A stretch of DNA of 64,000 bases from Pelagibacterium montanilacus (GCF_003992665.1 NZ_RZMX01000018.1:31244-95243), one strand, 5' to 3'. Shown: positions 25,088 through 33,933, numbered from the stretch's first letter. Numbers and translations: made by a program. Notes: a model not told the origin generated them from the sequence alone.

Positions 25088-25993
25088 ATGACCCAGACCG
25101 CCAAACTTAAAGAGTTGATCGCCCAACGCAAAGCGGTCCTCGCACCTGGTGCAGCCAATGCGTTGTTTGCGCGCGTCATCGAGGAAGTCGGGTTCGACGT
25201 CGTCTATGTCACCGGCGCCGGGATCGCGAACATGCACCTGGGCAAGCCTGACATCGGCCTGACCTCGCTTGCCGATATAGCTTACACCGTTTCCGCCATC
25301 GCGGACTCGGTCGAGCTGCCGCTCGTTGTTGATGCCGATACAGGCTTCGGCAATGCGCTCAACATGCGTCACACGGTCCGGGTGCTCGAGCGGGCGGGTG
25401 CCTGCGGCCTCCAGATCGAGGACCAGATCTTCCCAAAGAGGTGCGGACACTTCGCCGGCAAGTCGGTGATTTCGACCGGTGAGATGGTGGACAAGATCAA
25501 ATCGGCCGCCGACGCGCGGCGCGACCAGGACTTGCAGATCATCGCCCGGACCGATGCACGCGCCATAGAGGGCCTCGATGCAGCGATCGACCGCGCACAG
25601 GCCTATGCCGAAGCGGGCGCAGACCTGACCTTCGTGGAAGCCCCGCTCGACGAAGCCGAACTGGCGCGGATCGGCACGGAAATCCCGGTGCCACAGGTTG
25701 CCAATATCGTCTTCGGGGGGCGGACGCCCGATCCCGGGCAGCAGGCCTTGTCCGATATGGGCTTCTCGCTCGTGCTTTACGCCAATGCGTCGCTGCAGGC
25801 CGCTCTCAAGGCCAGCTATGACGTGCTGGGCGGGCTACGCCGGGATGGATCGCTCGCCGGGGTCTCCGAACTCCTGGCGTCGTTCGAGGAACGCCAGAGA
25901 ACTGTCCAGAAGCCCATGTGGGATGCTCTGGAACAGCGCTTTGAAAGCAACGATCGCAATAACTTCAAGGAGGAGAGCAATGCGAAACTTTAA
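25088..25993 (+). CDS. Isocitrate lyase/PEP mutase superfamily lyase (PrpB-like)
   Basis: This 301-residue enzyme has the PrpB/2,3-dimethylmalate lyase length. VVDADTGFGNALN holds metal-binding Asp residues, QIEDQIFPKRCGHFAGK carries the KRCGH active-site Cys loop (about 109-125), and ARTDARAIEGLDAAI follows. Such enzymes cleave a C-C bond of 2-hydroxy tri- or dicarboxylates to pyruvate (or glyoxylate) plus succinate or a related acid. Context favours cleavage of a methylisocitrate-like compound formed by the upstream enzymes. An oxaloacetate-decarboxylase-type activity is the alternative. Confidence 0.83.
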   Translation: MTQTAKLKELIAQRKAVLAPGAANALFARVIEEVGFDVVYVTGAGIANMHLGKPDIGLTSLADIAYTVSAIADSVELPLVVDADTGFGNALNMRHTVRVLERAGACGLQIEDQIFPKRCGHFAGKSVISTGEMVDKIKSAADARRDQDLQIIARTDARAIEGLDAAIDRAQAYAEAGADLTFVEAPLDEAELARIGTEIPVPQVANIVFGGRTPDPGQQALSDMGFSLVLYANASLQAALKASYDVLGGLRRDGSLAGVSELLASFEERQRTVQKPMWDALEQRFESNDRNNFKEESNAKL

Positions 25994-27071
25994 TTCACCA
26001 ATGGGTGCACTGGCCGGGGCGGCGATGGTCATAGCCGGCTTGTCTGTGGCAGCTCCTGTCCATGCCCAGGACGCTCCATATTACGAGGGCAAGACGCTCA
26101 ACCTTCTGGTGCCTTTCGGCCCCGGTGGCGGCACGGACGTCTGGGCACGGTATCTGGCAGAGTATCTGCCCGAAGCCATCGAAGGCTCACCCACCGTTCT
26201 GGTCGAGAACCGGCCAGGCGGCGGCAGCATTACCGGCGTCAACCATTTCGCCATGCAGGTGGAGCCGGATGGCGAAACGGTGCTGATCACCAGCGGATCG
26301 AGCATCCAGCCCTATCTGCTCGAAGATCCGGCCGTGCGCTATGATCTGGCCGACTGGCGCCCGGTCGCTGCCAATCCCGTGGGGGCGATCTTCTACGTGC
26401 ATCCCTCCACCGGCATCGAAAGCGCAGACGATCTGGGCTCGGCATCCGAGGAACTGTATTATGGTGGGATCAGCGCGACTGGCAACGATCTTGTCATGCT
26501 CCTGATCTTCGACCTGCTGGACATGAACGTTCAATCCATCATGGGCTATGACGGAAAGGGGCCGATCCGCGTTGCCTATGAACGTGGCGAGGTCAACACC
26601 GACTACCAGGTGACCCCGGCCTACACGACGAGCGTCGAGCCGCTCGTCGCGGCAGACCAGGCTGTGCCGATCTTTACCTTCGGCATTATCGACGCCAACG
26701 GTGACGTCGTGGCCGATGAGGCCTTCCCCGATCTGCCCACGGTCAAGGATGTCTACATCTCGATCCATGGCGAAGAGCCGTCCGGGCAGGCATGGGAAGC
26801 CTACAAGACCTTCCTGGCGGCCGGGTTCGGCGTCCAGAAGATCATGTGGGTCAAGAACGATACCCCCGAGCAGGCCGTCGCCGCCCTGGAAGAAGCGATC
26901 CGGCAGATCGCGGAAGATCCCGAAGCCATCGAACGCGGGGTCGAGGTGCTGGGTGGATATCCGCTGCTCTACGGTGAGGACGCTGCGGCTGCTGCGCGCT
27001 CGATTGTCAACGCCGACCCCGAGGCGGCTGCCTACGCCATGTCGTTCCTCGAAGAACTGGGGCTTCGCTAG
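25980..27071 (+). CDS. tctC: Tripartite tricarboxylate transporter binding protein (TctC/Bug)
   Basis: This 363-residue exported protein has a signal peptide (AMVIAGLSVAAPVHAQ). TctC marks are LNLLVPFGPGGGTDVWARYL (about 38-57), VENRPGGGSITGVNHF and the closing region RGVEVLGGYPLLYGEDAA. AAGGAGAG lies before ATG 25980, and the start overlaps the lyase stop by 14 bp, tying import to catabolism. It is longer than usual Bug proteins (about 325). A carboxylate ligand is expected; a tricarboxylate fits the PrpD/PrpF/lyase enzymes. Confidence 0.86.
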   Translation: MRNFNSPMGALAGAAMVIAGLSVAAPVHAQDAPYYEGKTLNLLVPFGPGGGTDVWARYLAEYLPEAIEGSPTVLVENRPGGGSITGVNHFAMQVEPDGETVLITSGSSIQPYLLEDPAVRYDLADWRPVAANPVGAIFYVHPSTGIESADDLGSASEELYYGGISATGNDLVMLLIFDLLDMNVQSIMGYDGKGPIRVAYERGEVNTDYQVTPAYTTSVEPLVAADQAVPIFTFGIIDANGDVVADEAFPDLPTVKDVYISIHGEEPSGQAWEAYKTFLAAGFGVQKIMWVKNDTPEQAVAALEEAIRQIAEDPEAIERGVEVLGGYPLLYGEDAAAAARSIVNADPEAAAYAMSFLEELGLR

Positions 27072-27076
27072 ACAAT

Positions 27077-27111
27077 GATCGGGGTGTGCTGCTGGTCGGT
27101 GCACCCCGATC
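27077..27111 (+). promoter_or_regulatory. Hairpin between tctC and tctA
   Basis: GATCGGGGTG / CACCCCGATC pair over 10 bp around a 15-base loop, five bases after the tctC stop. A stable 3' end for the binding-protein mRNA is the usual effect. Confidence 0.6.
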
Positions 27112-27151
27112 CTGCCACGAGATATCGCTCCAACCGTACGGATCCTGTGCC

Positions 27152-28630
27152 ATGCTCGATGCTCTGATGCAGGCCTTTGCCGGCATTCTAACATTCGGAA
27201 CCTTGCTTCCGCTGCTTCTGGGCGTTGTGGTGGGCATCGTTATCGGCGTTCTGCCGGGGCTCGGAGGCGTGGTCGGCTTTTCGCTGCTGCTGCCGTTCGT
27301 TTTCAATCTCGAGCCCTCCGCCGCGATTGCAATGCTGATCGGGCTGGCAGCCGTGGTCCCGACCTCCGACACGTTTCCGTCCGTCCTCATGGGCATCCCC
27401 GGGTCGTCGGGCTCCCAGGCCACGATCATGGACGGCTATCCGCTGGCGCGGAAAGGTCAGGGCGCGAGAGCGCTGGGGGCGGCCTTCACCGCATCGCTGA
27501 TGGGCGGGCTGATTGGTGCGCTGGTTCTGACGGCCGCCATTCCGATTGCCCGTCCACTGATCCTGATGTTCGGCTCGCCGGAACTCCTGATGCTGGCGAT
27601 CCTGGGGCTGACGATGGTCGGCATCCTCAGCGCAGGCAATGCCTTGCGCGGCGTGCTGGCCGGCATTGTGGGGCTGATGATCGGCACCATCGGTGCTGCT
27701 CCATCCGATCCCGAATACAGATTTACCTTCGATATTCTCTATCTCTATGATGGCGTGCCGCTTATCGTCGTGGCGCTTGGGCTTTTTGCGATCCCCGAAA
27801 TTGTCGACCTGCTGGCCAGCGGCCGCGCGATCGCTCCCGAAAAGGGCGGCGCCAACATGGGTCAGCTTATGAGAGGCATCCGCGAGGGCTTCGCACACTG
27901 GCGGCTGGTGCTGCGCTGCTCGGGTATCGGGGTCATCATCGGCGCCATTCCCGGCCTCGGCGGCAGCGTGGTTGACTGGATCAGCTACAGCCAGGCCAAG
28001 GCGACCATCCCGAACAACCATTTCGGAGAGGGCGATATCCGAGGGGTCATCGCCCCGGAATCCTCCAACAACGCCAAGGAGGGCGGGGCGCTGCTGCCGA
28101 CGCTGTTGTTCGGCATTCCGGGCAGCGGGTCCATGGCGGTCCTGCTCGGTGGGATGACACTGCTCGGCATTCAGCCCGGACCCAGCATGGTCACGACCGA
28201 TCTTCCCATTACCCTTACCGCCATCTGGAGCCTGGCTATTGCCAATATTCTCGGTGTGGTCATATGCATCGCGCTGGCCGGCGTTATTGCCCGGTTATGC
28301 TTCGTGCCGTTCCCAATGCTTGCACCGGCTATCCTGCTGGTGGTGGTCTTCGGCGCCTACCAGGCGACCCGATCCTGGGGTGACTGGGTGGCCCTCGTCC
28401 TTCTGGGTATCCTGGGCTGGCTGATGAAGCGATATGGCTGGTCACGTCCGGCAATTCTCGTGGGCTTCGTACTGGCGCCGATCACCGAGCAGTACTTCTT
28501 CATCTCGATGTCGCGCTACGGCCTCGAGTGGATGTTGCGCCCCGGGGTCGTGATCGTGGGCGTTCTGATCCTGGCACTGCTCGTCTCGGGGTTCCTGCTG
28601 AGCAGAAAAGAAAAGAAGGGCGTCGCATAA
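27152..28630 (+). CDS. tctA: Tripartite tricarboxylate transporter large permease (TctA)
   Basis: This 492-residue membrane protein has about 12 helices. TctA hallmarks include VVGIVIGVLPGLGGVVGFSL (about 23-42), FPSVLMGIPGSSGSQAT, GAIPGLGGSVVDWISY, PESSNNAKEGGALLPTLLFG and GIPGSGSMAVLLGGM. ATG 27152 is used; no strong ribosome site is visible for the in-frame upstream codon at 27086. It works with TctB, encoded directly after it (1-bp overlap). Confidence 0.9.
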   Translation: MLDALMQAFAGILTFGTLLPLLLGVVVGIVIGVLPGLGGVVGFSLLLPFVFNLEPSAAIAMLIGLAAVVPTSDTFPSVLMGIPGSSGSQATIMDGYPLARKGQGARALGAAFTASLMGGLIGALVLTAAIPIARPLILMFGSPELLMLAILGLTMVGILSAGNALRGVLAGIVGLMIGTIGAAPSDPEYRFTFDILYLYDGVPLIVVALGLFAIPEIVDLLASGRAIAPEKGGANMGQLMRGIREGFAHWRLVLRCSGIGVIIGAIPGLGGSVVDWISYSQAKATIPNNHFGEGDIRGVIAPESSNNAKEGGALLPTLLFGIPGSGSMAVLLGGMTLLGIQPGPSMVTTDLPITLTAIWSLAIANILGVVICIALAGVIARLCFVPFPMLAPAILLVVVFGAYQATRSWGDWVALVLLGILGWLMKRYGWSRPAILVGFVLAPITEQYFFISMSRYGLEWMLRPGVVIVGVLILALLVSGFLLSRKEKKGVA

Positions 28631-29103
28631 TGTTCTCAGAGCGCGCTGTCTCCATCGCCCTAACCGCTGTCGTGGGTATCGTTTTACTTGCCATGGCCTG
28701 GGGGGCGCAGGATTTCCTGCGCTACTCCCGGCACTTTCCCTTCACCTTCGGTTTGATCGGCGCGGTGCTGGCGGCCGTGATCATCTTCCGTGACCTTGTA
28801 GTGGCCAGACCCCCGGTGCCCGACGAGCCCGTCGGTGACGCCGCGTCCGAGGGCGGGCATTCACCACTGCAGGTATTTGCCTGGTTCGCGCTCTATTTCG
28901 GCCTGGTGCCCGTGCTGGGGTTCCCCCTGGCCACAGGGGTTTTCACGGTAGCCTTCCTGCGCGTGGTGGCAGGAGCAGGATGGATCCTGGCGATCGTCTA
29001 TGCAGCGGCGGCCATGGGCTTCATCTTCTTCATGGGTTCGATGCTCAACATGGAATGGCCGACCGGCTTTGTCTCCCGCGCGATCATGTCCCGAATGGGG
29101 TAG
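28630..29103 (+). CDS. tctB: Tripartite tricarboxylate transporter small permease (TctB)
   Basis: This 157-residue membrane protein has four hydrophobic segments (about 7-24, 38-56, 80-105, 115-140), the usual TctB layout. ATG 28630 shares its A with the tctA stop. Low sequence conservation is normal for TctB, so the call rests on topology and position. It completes the C-A-B transporter order. The second system at 57735 has C-B-A order. Confidence 0.82.
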   Translation: MFSERAVSIALTAVVGIVLLAMAWGAQDFLRYSRHFPFTFGLIGAVLAAVIIFRDLVVARPPVPDEPVGDAASEGGHSPLQVFAWFALYFGLVPVLGFPLATGVFTVAFLRVVAGAGWILAIVYAAAAMGFIFFMGSMLNMEWPTGFVSRAIMSRMG

Positions 29104-29185
29104 CCGGGCCAGGTCGGACCAAATGCGGGTTTGCGGACCAATGGTATCGCCTCCCGGGGCTTGCGTATCGGGTGCGATCTCCGTA

Positions 29186-29206
29186 ATTTCGAAAACAATT
29201 CGAAAT
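29186..29206. promoter_or_regulatory. GlpR-type operator upstream of glpR
   Basis: ATTTCGAA-AACAA-TTCGAAAT is a perfect 8-bp inverted repeat with a 5-base spacer, 13 bases before the glpR start. Its TTTCG half-sites match the TTTCGTTTCG-like repeats described for GlpR/DeoR operators. It recurs in degenerate form upstream of glpD, which points to autoregulation. Confidence 0.7.
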
Positions 29207-29219
29207 CGGGACAACGCGC

Positions 29220-29978
29220 TTGGACGATCGGCATCAACAGATTCTGGCGCTCGCCCGATTGCAGGGCAGGGTGCAGGTCGAGGACCTCGCAGGCGAGTTC
29301 GGGGTCAGTGCGCAGACCATCCGCAAGGATCTCAACGATTTGTGCCACCGGGGGCAACTCGTCAGGGTCCATGGCGGTGCTGAATTTCCCTCCGGCATCG
29401 AGAATGTGGAATACGAGGCCCGGCGGCTGATCGCGTCGAGCGAGAAGGGGGCCATCGGACGCGCGGTGGCTAAACTCATTCCCGACAACGCCTCGCTGTT
29501 CATCAATATCGGCACGACGACCGAAGCCGTGGGCAACGCGCTGATCGGGCATGCGGGCTTGATGGTGATCACCAATAACATCAACGTCGCCAACACCTTG
29601 CGGGTGCACAGGGAGTGCGAGGTGGTGATTGCCGGCGGGGTCGTACGCGGTTCGGATGGCGGTATCGTCGGCGAGGCCGCCGTCGACTTTATCAAGCAGT
29701 TCAAGGTCGATTACGCCGTGATCGGTGCCTCCGCTATAGATGACGACGGGGCGCTGCTGGACTTCGACTTTCGTGAGGTGAAGGTGGCCCAGGCCATCAT
29801 CGCCAACGCAAGGCACGTCATCTGCGCTGCCGATTCGACCAAGTTCGAACGGACCGCTCCGGTGCGCATCGCGCACATGCGGCAGATATCGACGTTTGTC
29901 ACTGATCGCTGCACGTCCGGTTCAGTCCGCACCATCTGCGAGGACCATGACGTCGAGCTGATCGAAACCGCAGCCTGA
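29220..29978 (+). CDS. glpR: DeoR-family glycerol regulon repressor
   Basis: This 252-residue regulator has an N-terminal DeoR helix-turn-helix (RHQQILALARLQGRVQVEDL, EFGVSAQTIRKDLNDLC, then VRVHGGAEF). The sugar-phosphate-binding DeoRC domain has SLFINIGTTTEAV, ADSTKFERTAPVRI and GASAIDDDGALLDFD. The start is a TTG at 29220: it gives the usual short DeoR N-terminus, and no ATG lies in frame between it and the TAA at 29184. It is followed by the glpD/glpSTPQUV/glpK genes, as in Rhizobium. Glycerol-3-phosphate is the expected inducer. Confidence 0.85.
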   Translation: MDDRHQQILALARLQGRVQVEDLAGEFGVSAQTIRKDLNDLCHRGQLVRVHGGAEFPSGIENVEYEARRLIASSEKGAIGRAVAKLIPDNASLFINIGTTTEAVGNALIGHAGLMVITNNINVANTLRVHRECEVVIAGGVVRGSDGGIVGEAAVDFIKQFKVDYAVIGASAIDDDGALLDFDFREVKVAQAIIANARHVICAADSTKFERTAPVRIAHMRQISTFVTDRCTSGSVRTICEDHDVELIETAA

Positions 29979-30115
29979 GACTGAATTCCGCATTTCGGTT
30001 TGTCCGTAAGGCTGGCGCAGTTTGCGTTTCGCTGCCAGCTTGTGCTGGCCATCGAATGCGGCGGTACGAATTTCAACGGAAAATCAACAGGTTAATGGTT
30101 CGTGTCTGAAATATG

Positions 30116-30160
30116 ACCGAATTCGGTTGACACGTTTATGATTTCGAATACCTTTCGTAT
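30116..30160. promoter_or_regulatory. glpD promoter/operator region
   Basis: The 236-bp spacer before glpD contains a perfect 12-bp palindrome ACCGAATTCGGT (30116-30127), an overlapping TTGACA (30127-30132), and ATTTCGAA-N5-TTCGTATA (30141-30161). The last repeats the glpR-proximal operator with one damaged arm. The TTGACA is a plausible -35; no clean -10 is seen at 17 bases. Confidence 0.5.
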
Positions 30161-30214
30161 AGCTTTCAAATGAAGAAGAGGCGAAAAGGCCTCTGAAAGC
30201 CGGGGAGGCGTTTC

Positions 30215-31762
30215 GTGAGCGACGCGAAGTTCGACATTCTTGTCGTTGGAGGCGGCATCAACGGGTGCGGTATCGCCCGTGACGCGGCCGGTCGCGGATT
30301 CTCCGTGTGCCTTCTCGAGATGAACGACCTGGCCTCGGGGACGTCTTCGGGCTCGACCAAGCTGATCCATGGCGGCCTGCGCTATCTCGAGCATTACGAG
30401 TTTCGTCTGGTACGCGAGGCGCTTCAGGAGCGCGAAGTGCTCTGGGCGATGGCCCCCCATGTGATCTGGCCGCTGCGGTTCGTCCTGCCTCATCATCGTG
30501 GCCTGCGCCCGGCCTGGCTGCTCAGACTCGGCCTGTTCCTCTACGACCATCTCGGCGGGCGTCGCCGGCTTCCCGCGACCAAGGTGCGCGACTTGCGCCA
30601 CGACCCGATCGGGCGTGTGCTCAAGCCCGGCTTTGCCAAGGCCTTCGAATATTCCGATTGCTGGGTAGACGATGCGCGGCTCGTTACGCTCAATGCCCAG
30701 GACGCCTCGCGGCTCGGTGCGCGGATCCGCACCCGCACGCGGCTGGTGACGGCGCGGCGCGAGGGCGATCATTGGCAGGTGACGACCGAGAATTCCGAAG
30801 GTGAAGTCGCTTCGCTTTGCGCACGCATGGTGATCAACGCCTCGGGCCCCTGGGTATCGCGTGTGCTCACCGAGTCGATCGGGGCCAACGAGAACCACAA
30901 GGTGCGGTTGGTCAAGGGCAGCCACATCGTGGTGCGCAAGCTCTATGACGATCCGCGCTGCTTTTTCTTCCAGAACAGTGACGGCCGGATCTTCTTTGCC
31001 ATTCCCTATGAGGACGAGTTCACGCTGATCGGGACCACCGACGAGGATTTCGATGGCGACCCCAAGGACGTCGTTATCGCCGAGAGCGAGATCGACTATC
31101 TGCTTGCCGCCGCGGGAGAGTATTTCTCCGCCCCGCTGGGCCGCAAGGATGTGGTTTGGACCTATTCGGGTGTTCGCCCGCTCTACGACGACGGGGCGTC
31201 CAAGGCCCAGGAGGCAACACGCGATTACGTCCTGAAGCGTTCTGGCGGGGCGGGGCAGCCGGCGCTGCTCAATGTGATCGGCGGCAAGATAACGACCTAT
31301 AGGCGGCTCGCGGAATCCGCGCTCGAACACGTCGAGGAAATGCTGGGCGCCCGCAAGCGGAGCTGGACGGCGAACTCCCGGCTGCCGGGGGGCGAGTTCG
31401 CGGTCGATGCCTATGAAGGCCAGGTGGACTGGCTGATACGGGACTATCCTTTCCTCGGGTCGGTCCAGGCGCGGCGCCTCGTGCGCAGCTATGGCACGCT
31501 GGCGCGCACGATCCTGGGTTCGGCCCGGCAGGCGAGCGATCTGGGCCCGGCCTTCGGCGCAGGGCTCACGGGTGCGGAAGTCACCTATCTCATCGACAAT
31601 GAATGGGCACGCACCAGCGAGGATATTCTGTGGCGGCGGACCAAGCTCGGGCTGCATGGCGAAGCCATCGATCTTGCCGCCCTGAAAGCATTCATAGCCG
31701 ATAACGTCCGGCGGAACGACGCTGCGGTGCATGAGGAGGAGGTGCGGCATGCTCGAGCTTAG
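30215..31762 (+). CDS. glpD: Glycerol-3-phosphate dehydrogenase, FAD-dependent aerobic type
   Basis: This 515-residue membrane-associated flavoenzyme oxidises glycerol-3-phosphate to dihydroxyacetone phosphate and passes electrons to quinone. The FAD fold is DILVVGGGINGCGIARDAAG (7-26). SGTSSGSTKLIHGGLRYLEH is GlpD signature 1. GSHIVVRKLY, FAIPYEDEFTLIGTTDEDFD and NVIGGKITTYRRLAE are also present. The start is GTG 30215, six bases after GGGGAGG. The glpS start lies inside its 3' end (14-bp overlap), so glycerol import and oxidation are translationally linked. Confidence 0.93.
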   Translation: MSDAKFDILVVGGGINGCGIARDAAGRGFSVCLLEMNDLASGTSSGSTKLIHGGLRYLEHYEFRLVREALQEREVLWAMAPHVIWPLRFVLPHHRGLRPAWLLRLGLFLYDHLGGRRRLPATKVRDLRHDPIGRVLKPGFAKAFEYSDCWVDDARLVTLNAQDASRLGARIRTRTRLVTARREGDHWQVTTENSEGEVASLCARMVINASGPWVSRVLTESIGANENHKVRLVKGSHIVVRKLYDDPRCFFFQNSDGRIFFAIPYEDEFTLIGTTDEDFDGDPKDVVIAESEIDYLLAAAGEYFSAPLGRKDVVWTYSGVRPLYDDGASKAQEATRDYVLKRSGGAGQPALLNVIGGKITTYRRLAESALEHVEEMLGARKRSWTANSRLPGGEFAVDAYEGQVDWLIRDYPFLGSVQARRLVRSYGTLARTILGSARQASDLGPAFGAGLTGAEVTYLIDNEWARTSEDILWRRTKLGLHGEAIDLAALKAFIADNVRRNDAAVHEEEVRHARA

Positions 31763-32828
31763 GAACGTGTCCAAGATCATGGGCAATGAGACCCACGTTT
31801 CCGACGTCACGCTGGCCCTGGAACACGGGAGCCTCAACGTGCTGCTGGGGCCGACACTGTCGGGCAAGACGACGCTCATGCGCATCATGGCCGGGCTTGA
31901 GCGCCCGACCCATGGCCAGGTCGTCTTCGATGGCAAGGACGTCACAGGCGTCTCGCCACAAAAGCGCAACGTGGCGATGGTGCACCAGCAGTTCATCAAC
32001 TATCCCGCGATGAGCGTTTACGAGAACATTGCGTCTCCGCTTCGGCTGGCCCGGCTCGACAAGGCAACCATCGACACGAGGGTGCGCAAGGCCGCAGAAC
32101 TGATGAAGCTTACCCCCATGCTGGACCGGTTGCCGCTCAACCTGTCGGGAGGACAGCAGCAGCGCACGGCGCTGGCGCGGGCCATCGTCAAGGACGCCGC
32201 GGTGGTCCTGCTCGACGAGCCGCTGGCCAATCTCGACTACAAGCTCCGTGAGGAGTTGCGCGCCGAGTTGCCGCGCATCTTTGCCGAGGCAGGCTCGATC
32301 TTCGTTTATGCGACCACCGAGCCTTCCGAGGCGCTGCTGCTCGGTGGCAATACCGTTGCGCTTTCGGAAGGGCGCATCACCCAGTTCGGGCGGACCATCG
32401 AGGTGTTCCGCAGACCTGATGACCTCAAGACCGCACAGACTTTCGCCGATCCTCCGCTCAATACGCTGGCGGTGGAAAAGCGCGACACGAGGTTCCTCCT
32501 GGATGGTGGGGTTGCGATCCCGGTTCCCGACGAGGCGCGCAGCGCACCGGACGGAACATATACGATCGGGTTCCAGCCCCACCATCTGTCCCTTTCTCCG
32601 GCCAATCCCGATGCCGTCGGTGTCGAGGCCAAGGTGACGATCACCGAGATCACCGGTTCGGAGAGCTTCGTGCACCTGGCCTATGGGGGCTTCCCGTGGG
32701 TCATGCTGGCCCACGGCATCCACCACTTCGACGTGGGCGCCACGATTACCGTCTTCATCGATCCGCGCCATCTGCTGGTCTTCGACAGCGATGGGCGAGC
32801 CGTGCGGCGAACGCCGCTCGCAGCCTAG
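31749..32828 (+). CDS. glpS: Glycerol ABC importer ATPase GlpS, lacking switch histidine
   Basis: This 359-residue ATPase has a C-terminal MalK-like regulatory domain (about 235-359). Walker A GPTLSGKTT (34-42), Q-loop MVHQQF, signature LSGGQQQR (132-139) and Walker B VVLLDEPLANLD are intact. At the H-loop, where VTHD is expected, it reads ATTE: position 190 is Thr, not His. ATG 31749 follows GAGGAGG and lies within glpD. It pairs with GlpT, whose signature motif is degenerate. In Rhizobium leguminosarum the glpSTPQUV genes encode the glycerol importer. Confidence 0.88.
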   Translation: MLELRNVSKIMGNETHVSDVTLALEHGSLNVLLGPTLSGKTTLMRIMAGLERPTHGQVVFDGKDVTGVSPQKRNVAMVHQQFINYPAMSVYENIASPLRLARLDKATIDTRVRKAAELMKLTPMLDRLPLNLSGGQQQRTALARAIVKDAAVVLLDEPLANLDYKLREELRAELPRIFAEAGSIFVYATTEPSEALLLGGNTVALSEGRITQFGRTIEVFRRPDDLKTAQTFADPPLNTLAVEKRDTRFLLDGGVAIPVPDEARSAPDGTYTIGFQPHHLSLSPANPDAVGVEAKVTITEITGSESFVHLAYGGFPWVMLAHGIHHFDVGATITVFIDPRHLLVFDSDGRAVRRTPLAA

Positions 32829-32853
32829 AGCCGGAAAGGGAGGAGACCTTTAA

Positions 32854-33933
32854 ATGGCAAAAATCGAACTCGAGCACATCAAGCACTCGTACCTGCCAAA
32901 CCCGGTCAAGGACGCCGACTTGGCGCTCAAGGAAGTACATCACTCCTGGAGCGACGGGGGCGCTTATGCGCTGCTTGGACCTTCCGGGTGCGGCAAGACC
33001 ACGCTGCTCAACATCATCTCGGGCCTGATCAGGCCCTCGCACGGGCGCATCGTCTTCGATGGCACCGACGTGACCGACCTTTCCACCCAGGAGCGCAACA
33101 TCGCGCAGGTGTTCCAGTTCCCGGTCGTTTACGACACCATGACGGTCTACGACAATCTGGCCTTTCCGCTGCGGAACCGGGGCGTGCCGCAGGCAGAGGT
33201 CGATCGGGCCGTCAGGGACATCCTCGAGATGATCGATCTCGCGGACTGGTCCGGGCGCCGGGCGCGTGGCCTCACCGCAGACCAGAAGCAGAAGATTTCG
33301 CTCGGCCGGGGGCTCGTGCGCGCGGACGTCAACGCGATCCTTTTCGACGAACCGCTCACGGTCATCGACCCGCACATGAAGTGGGTGCTGCGCAGCCAGC
33401 TCAAGCAACTGCACCACAAGTTCGGGTTCACCATGGTCTATGTGACCCACGACCAGACCGAAGCGCTGACTTTCGCGGACAAGGTGGTGGTCATGTACGA
33501 GGGCGAGATCGTGCAGATCGGCACGCCCGAGGAGCTGTTCGAGCGCCCCAGCCATACCTTCGTGGGATATTTCATCGGCTCTCCGGGCATGAATGTCATG
33601 CCCGTGAAGGTCGAGGGCGCAAAGGCCCATCTCGGGTCCGCGGTTATCGATCTGCCAGGCGCCGCCGACACCAGCCGGTCAAGGCGGTTGGAACTGGGCG
33701 TGCGGCCCGAATATGTGCGGCTGGGACGCCAAGGGCATCCCGTTCATATCCGCAAGGTCGAGGATATCGGGCGCCACAAGATCGTGCGCGCCGATCTGGG
33801 GGGCATGGAGGTCGCGGCGATCCTCGGGGAACACGATGAGCTGCCGACCGATGCCCATGTGAGTTTCGATCCCGCCGGCATCAATCTCTATGCCGACAGC
33901 TGGCGCGTCGATCTGGGAGGGCAAAATGGATAA
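32854..33933 (+). CDS. glpT: Glycerol ABC importer ATPase GlpT, degenerate signature motif
   Basis: This 359-residue ATPase has Walker A GPSGCGKTT (42-50), Q-loop VFQFPVV, Walker B AILFDEPLTVID with the catalytic Glu (166), and switch His VTHDQTEAL (199), all intact. The ABC signature, normally LSGGQ, reads LTADQKQK (140-147). A MalK-like C-terminal domain (about 240-359) is present. The signature change seems to be a family trait, though I cannot check homologues here. It forms a heterodimer with GlpS by inference. GGGAGGAG lies upstream and the stop overlaps glpP. Confidence 0.88.
   Translation: MAKIELEHIKHSYLPNPVKDADLALKEVHHSWSDGGAYALLGPSGCGKTTLLNIISGLIRPSHGRIVFDGTDVTDLSTQERNIAQVFQFPVVYDTMTVYDNLAFPLRNRGVPQAEVDRAVRDILEMIDLADWSGRRARGLTADQKQKISLGRGLVRADVNAILFDEPLTVIDPHMKWVLRSQLKQLHHKFGFTMVYVTHDQTEALTFADKVVVMYEGEIVQIGTPEELFERPSHTFVGYFIGSPGMNVMPVKVEGAKAHLGSAVIDLPGAADTSRSRRLELGVRPEYVRLGRQGHPVHIRKVEDIGRHKIVRADLGGMEVAAILGEHDELPTDAHVSFDPAGINLYADSWRVDLGGQNG

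Noticed and set aside
30092..31999. 635-codon minus-strand ORF opposite glpD
   Set aside because: glpD motifs on the plus strand are complete; the antisense frame is open only because of high GC.
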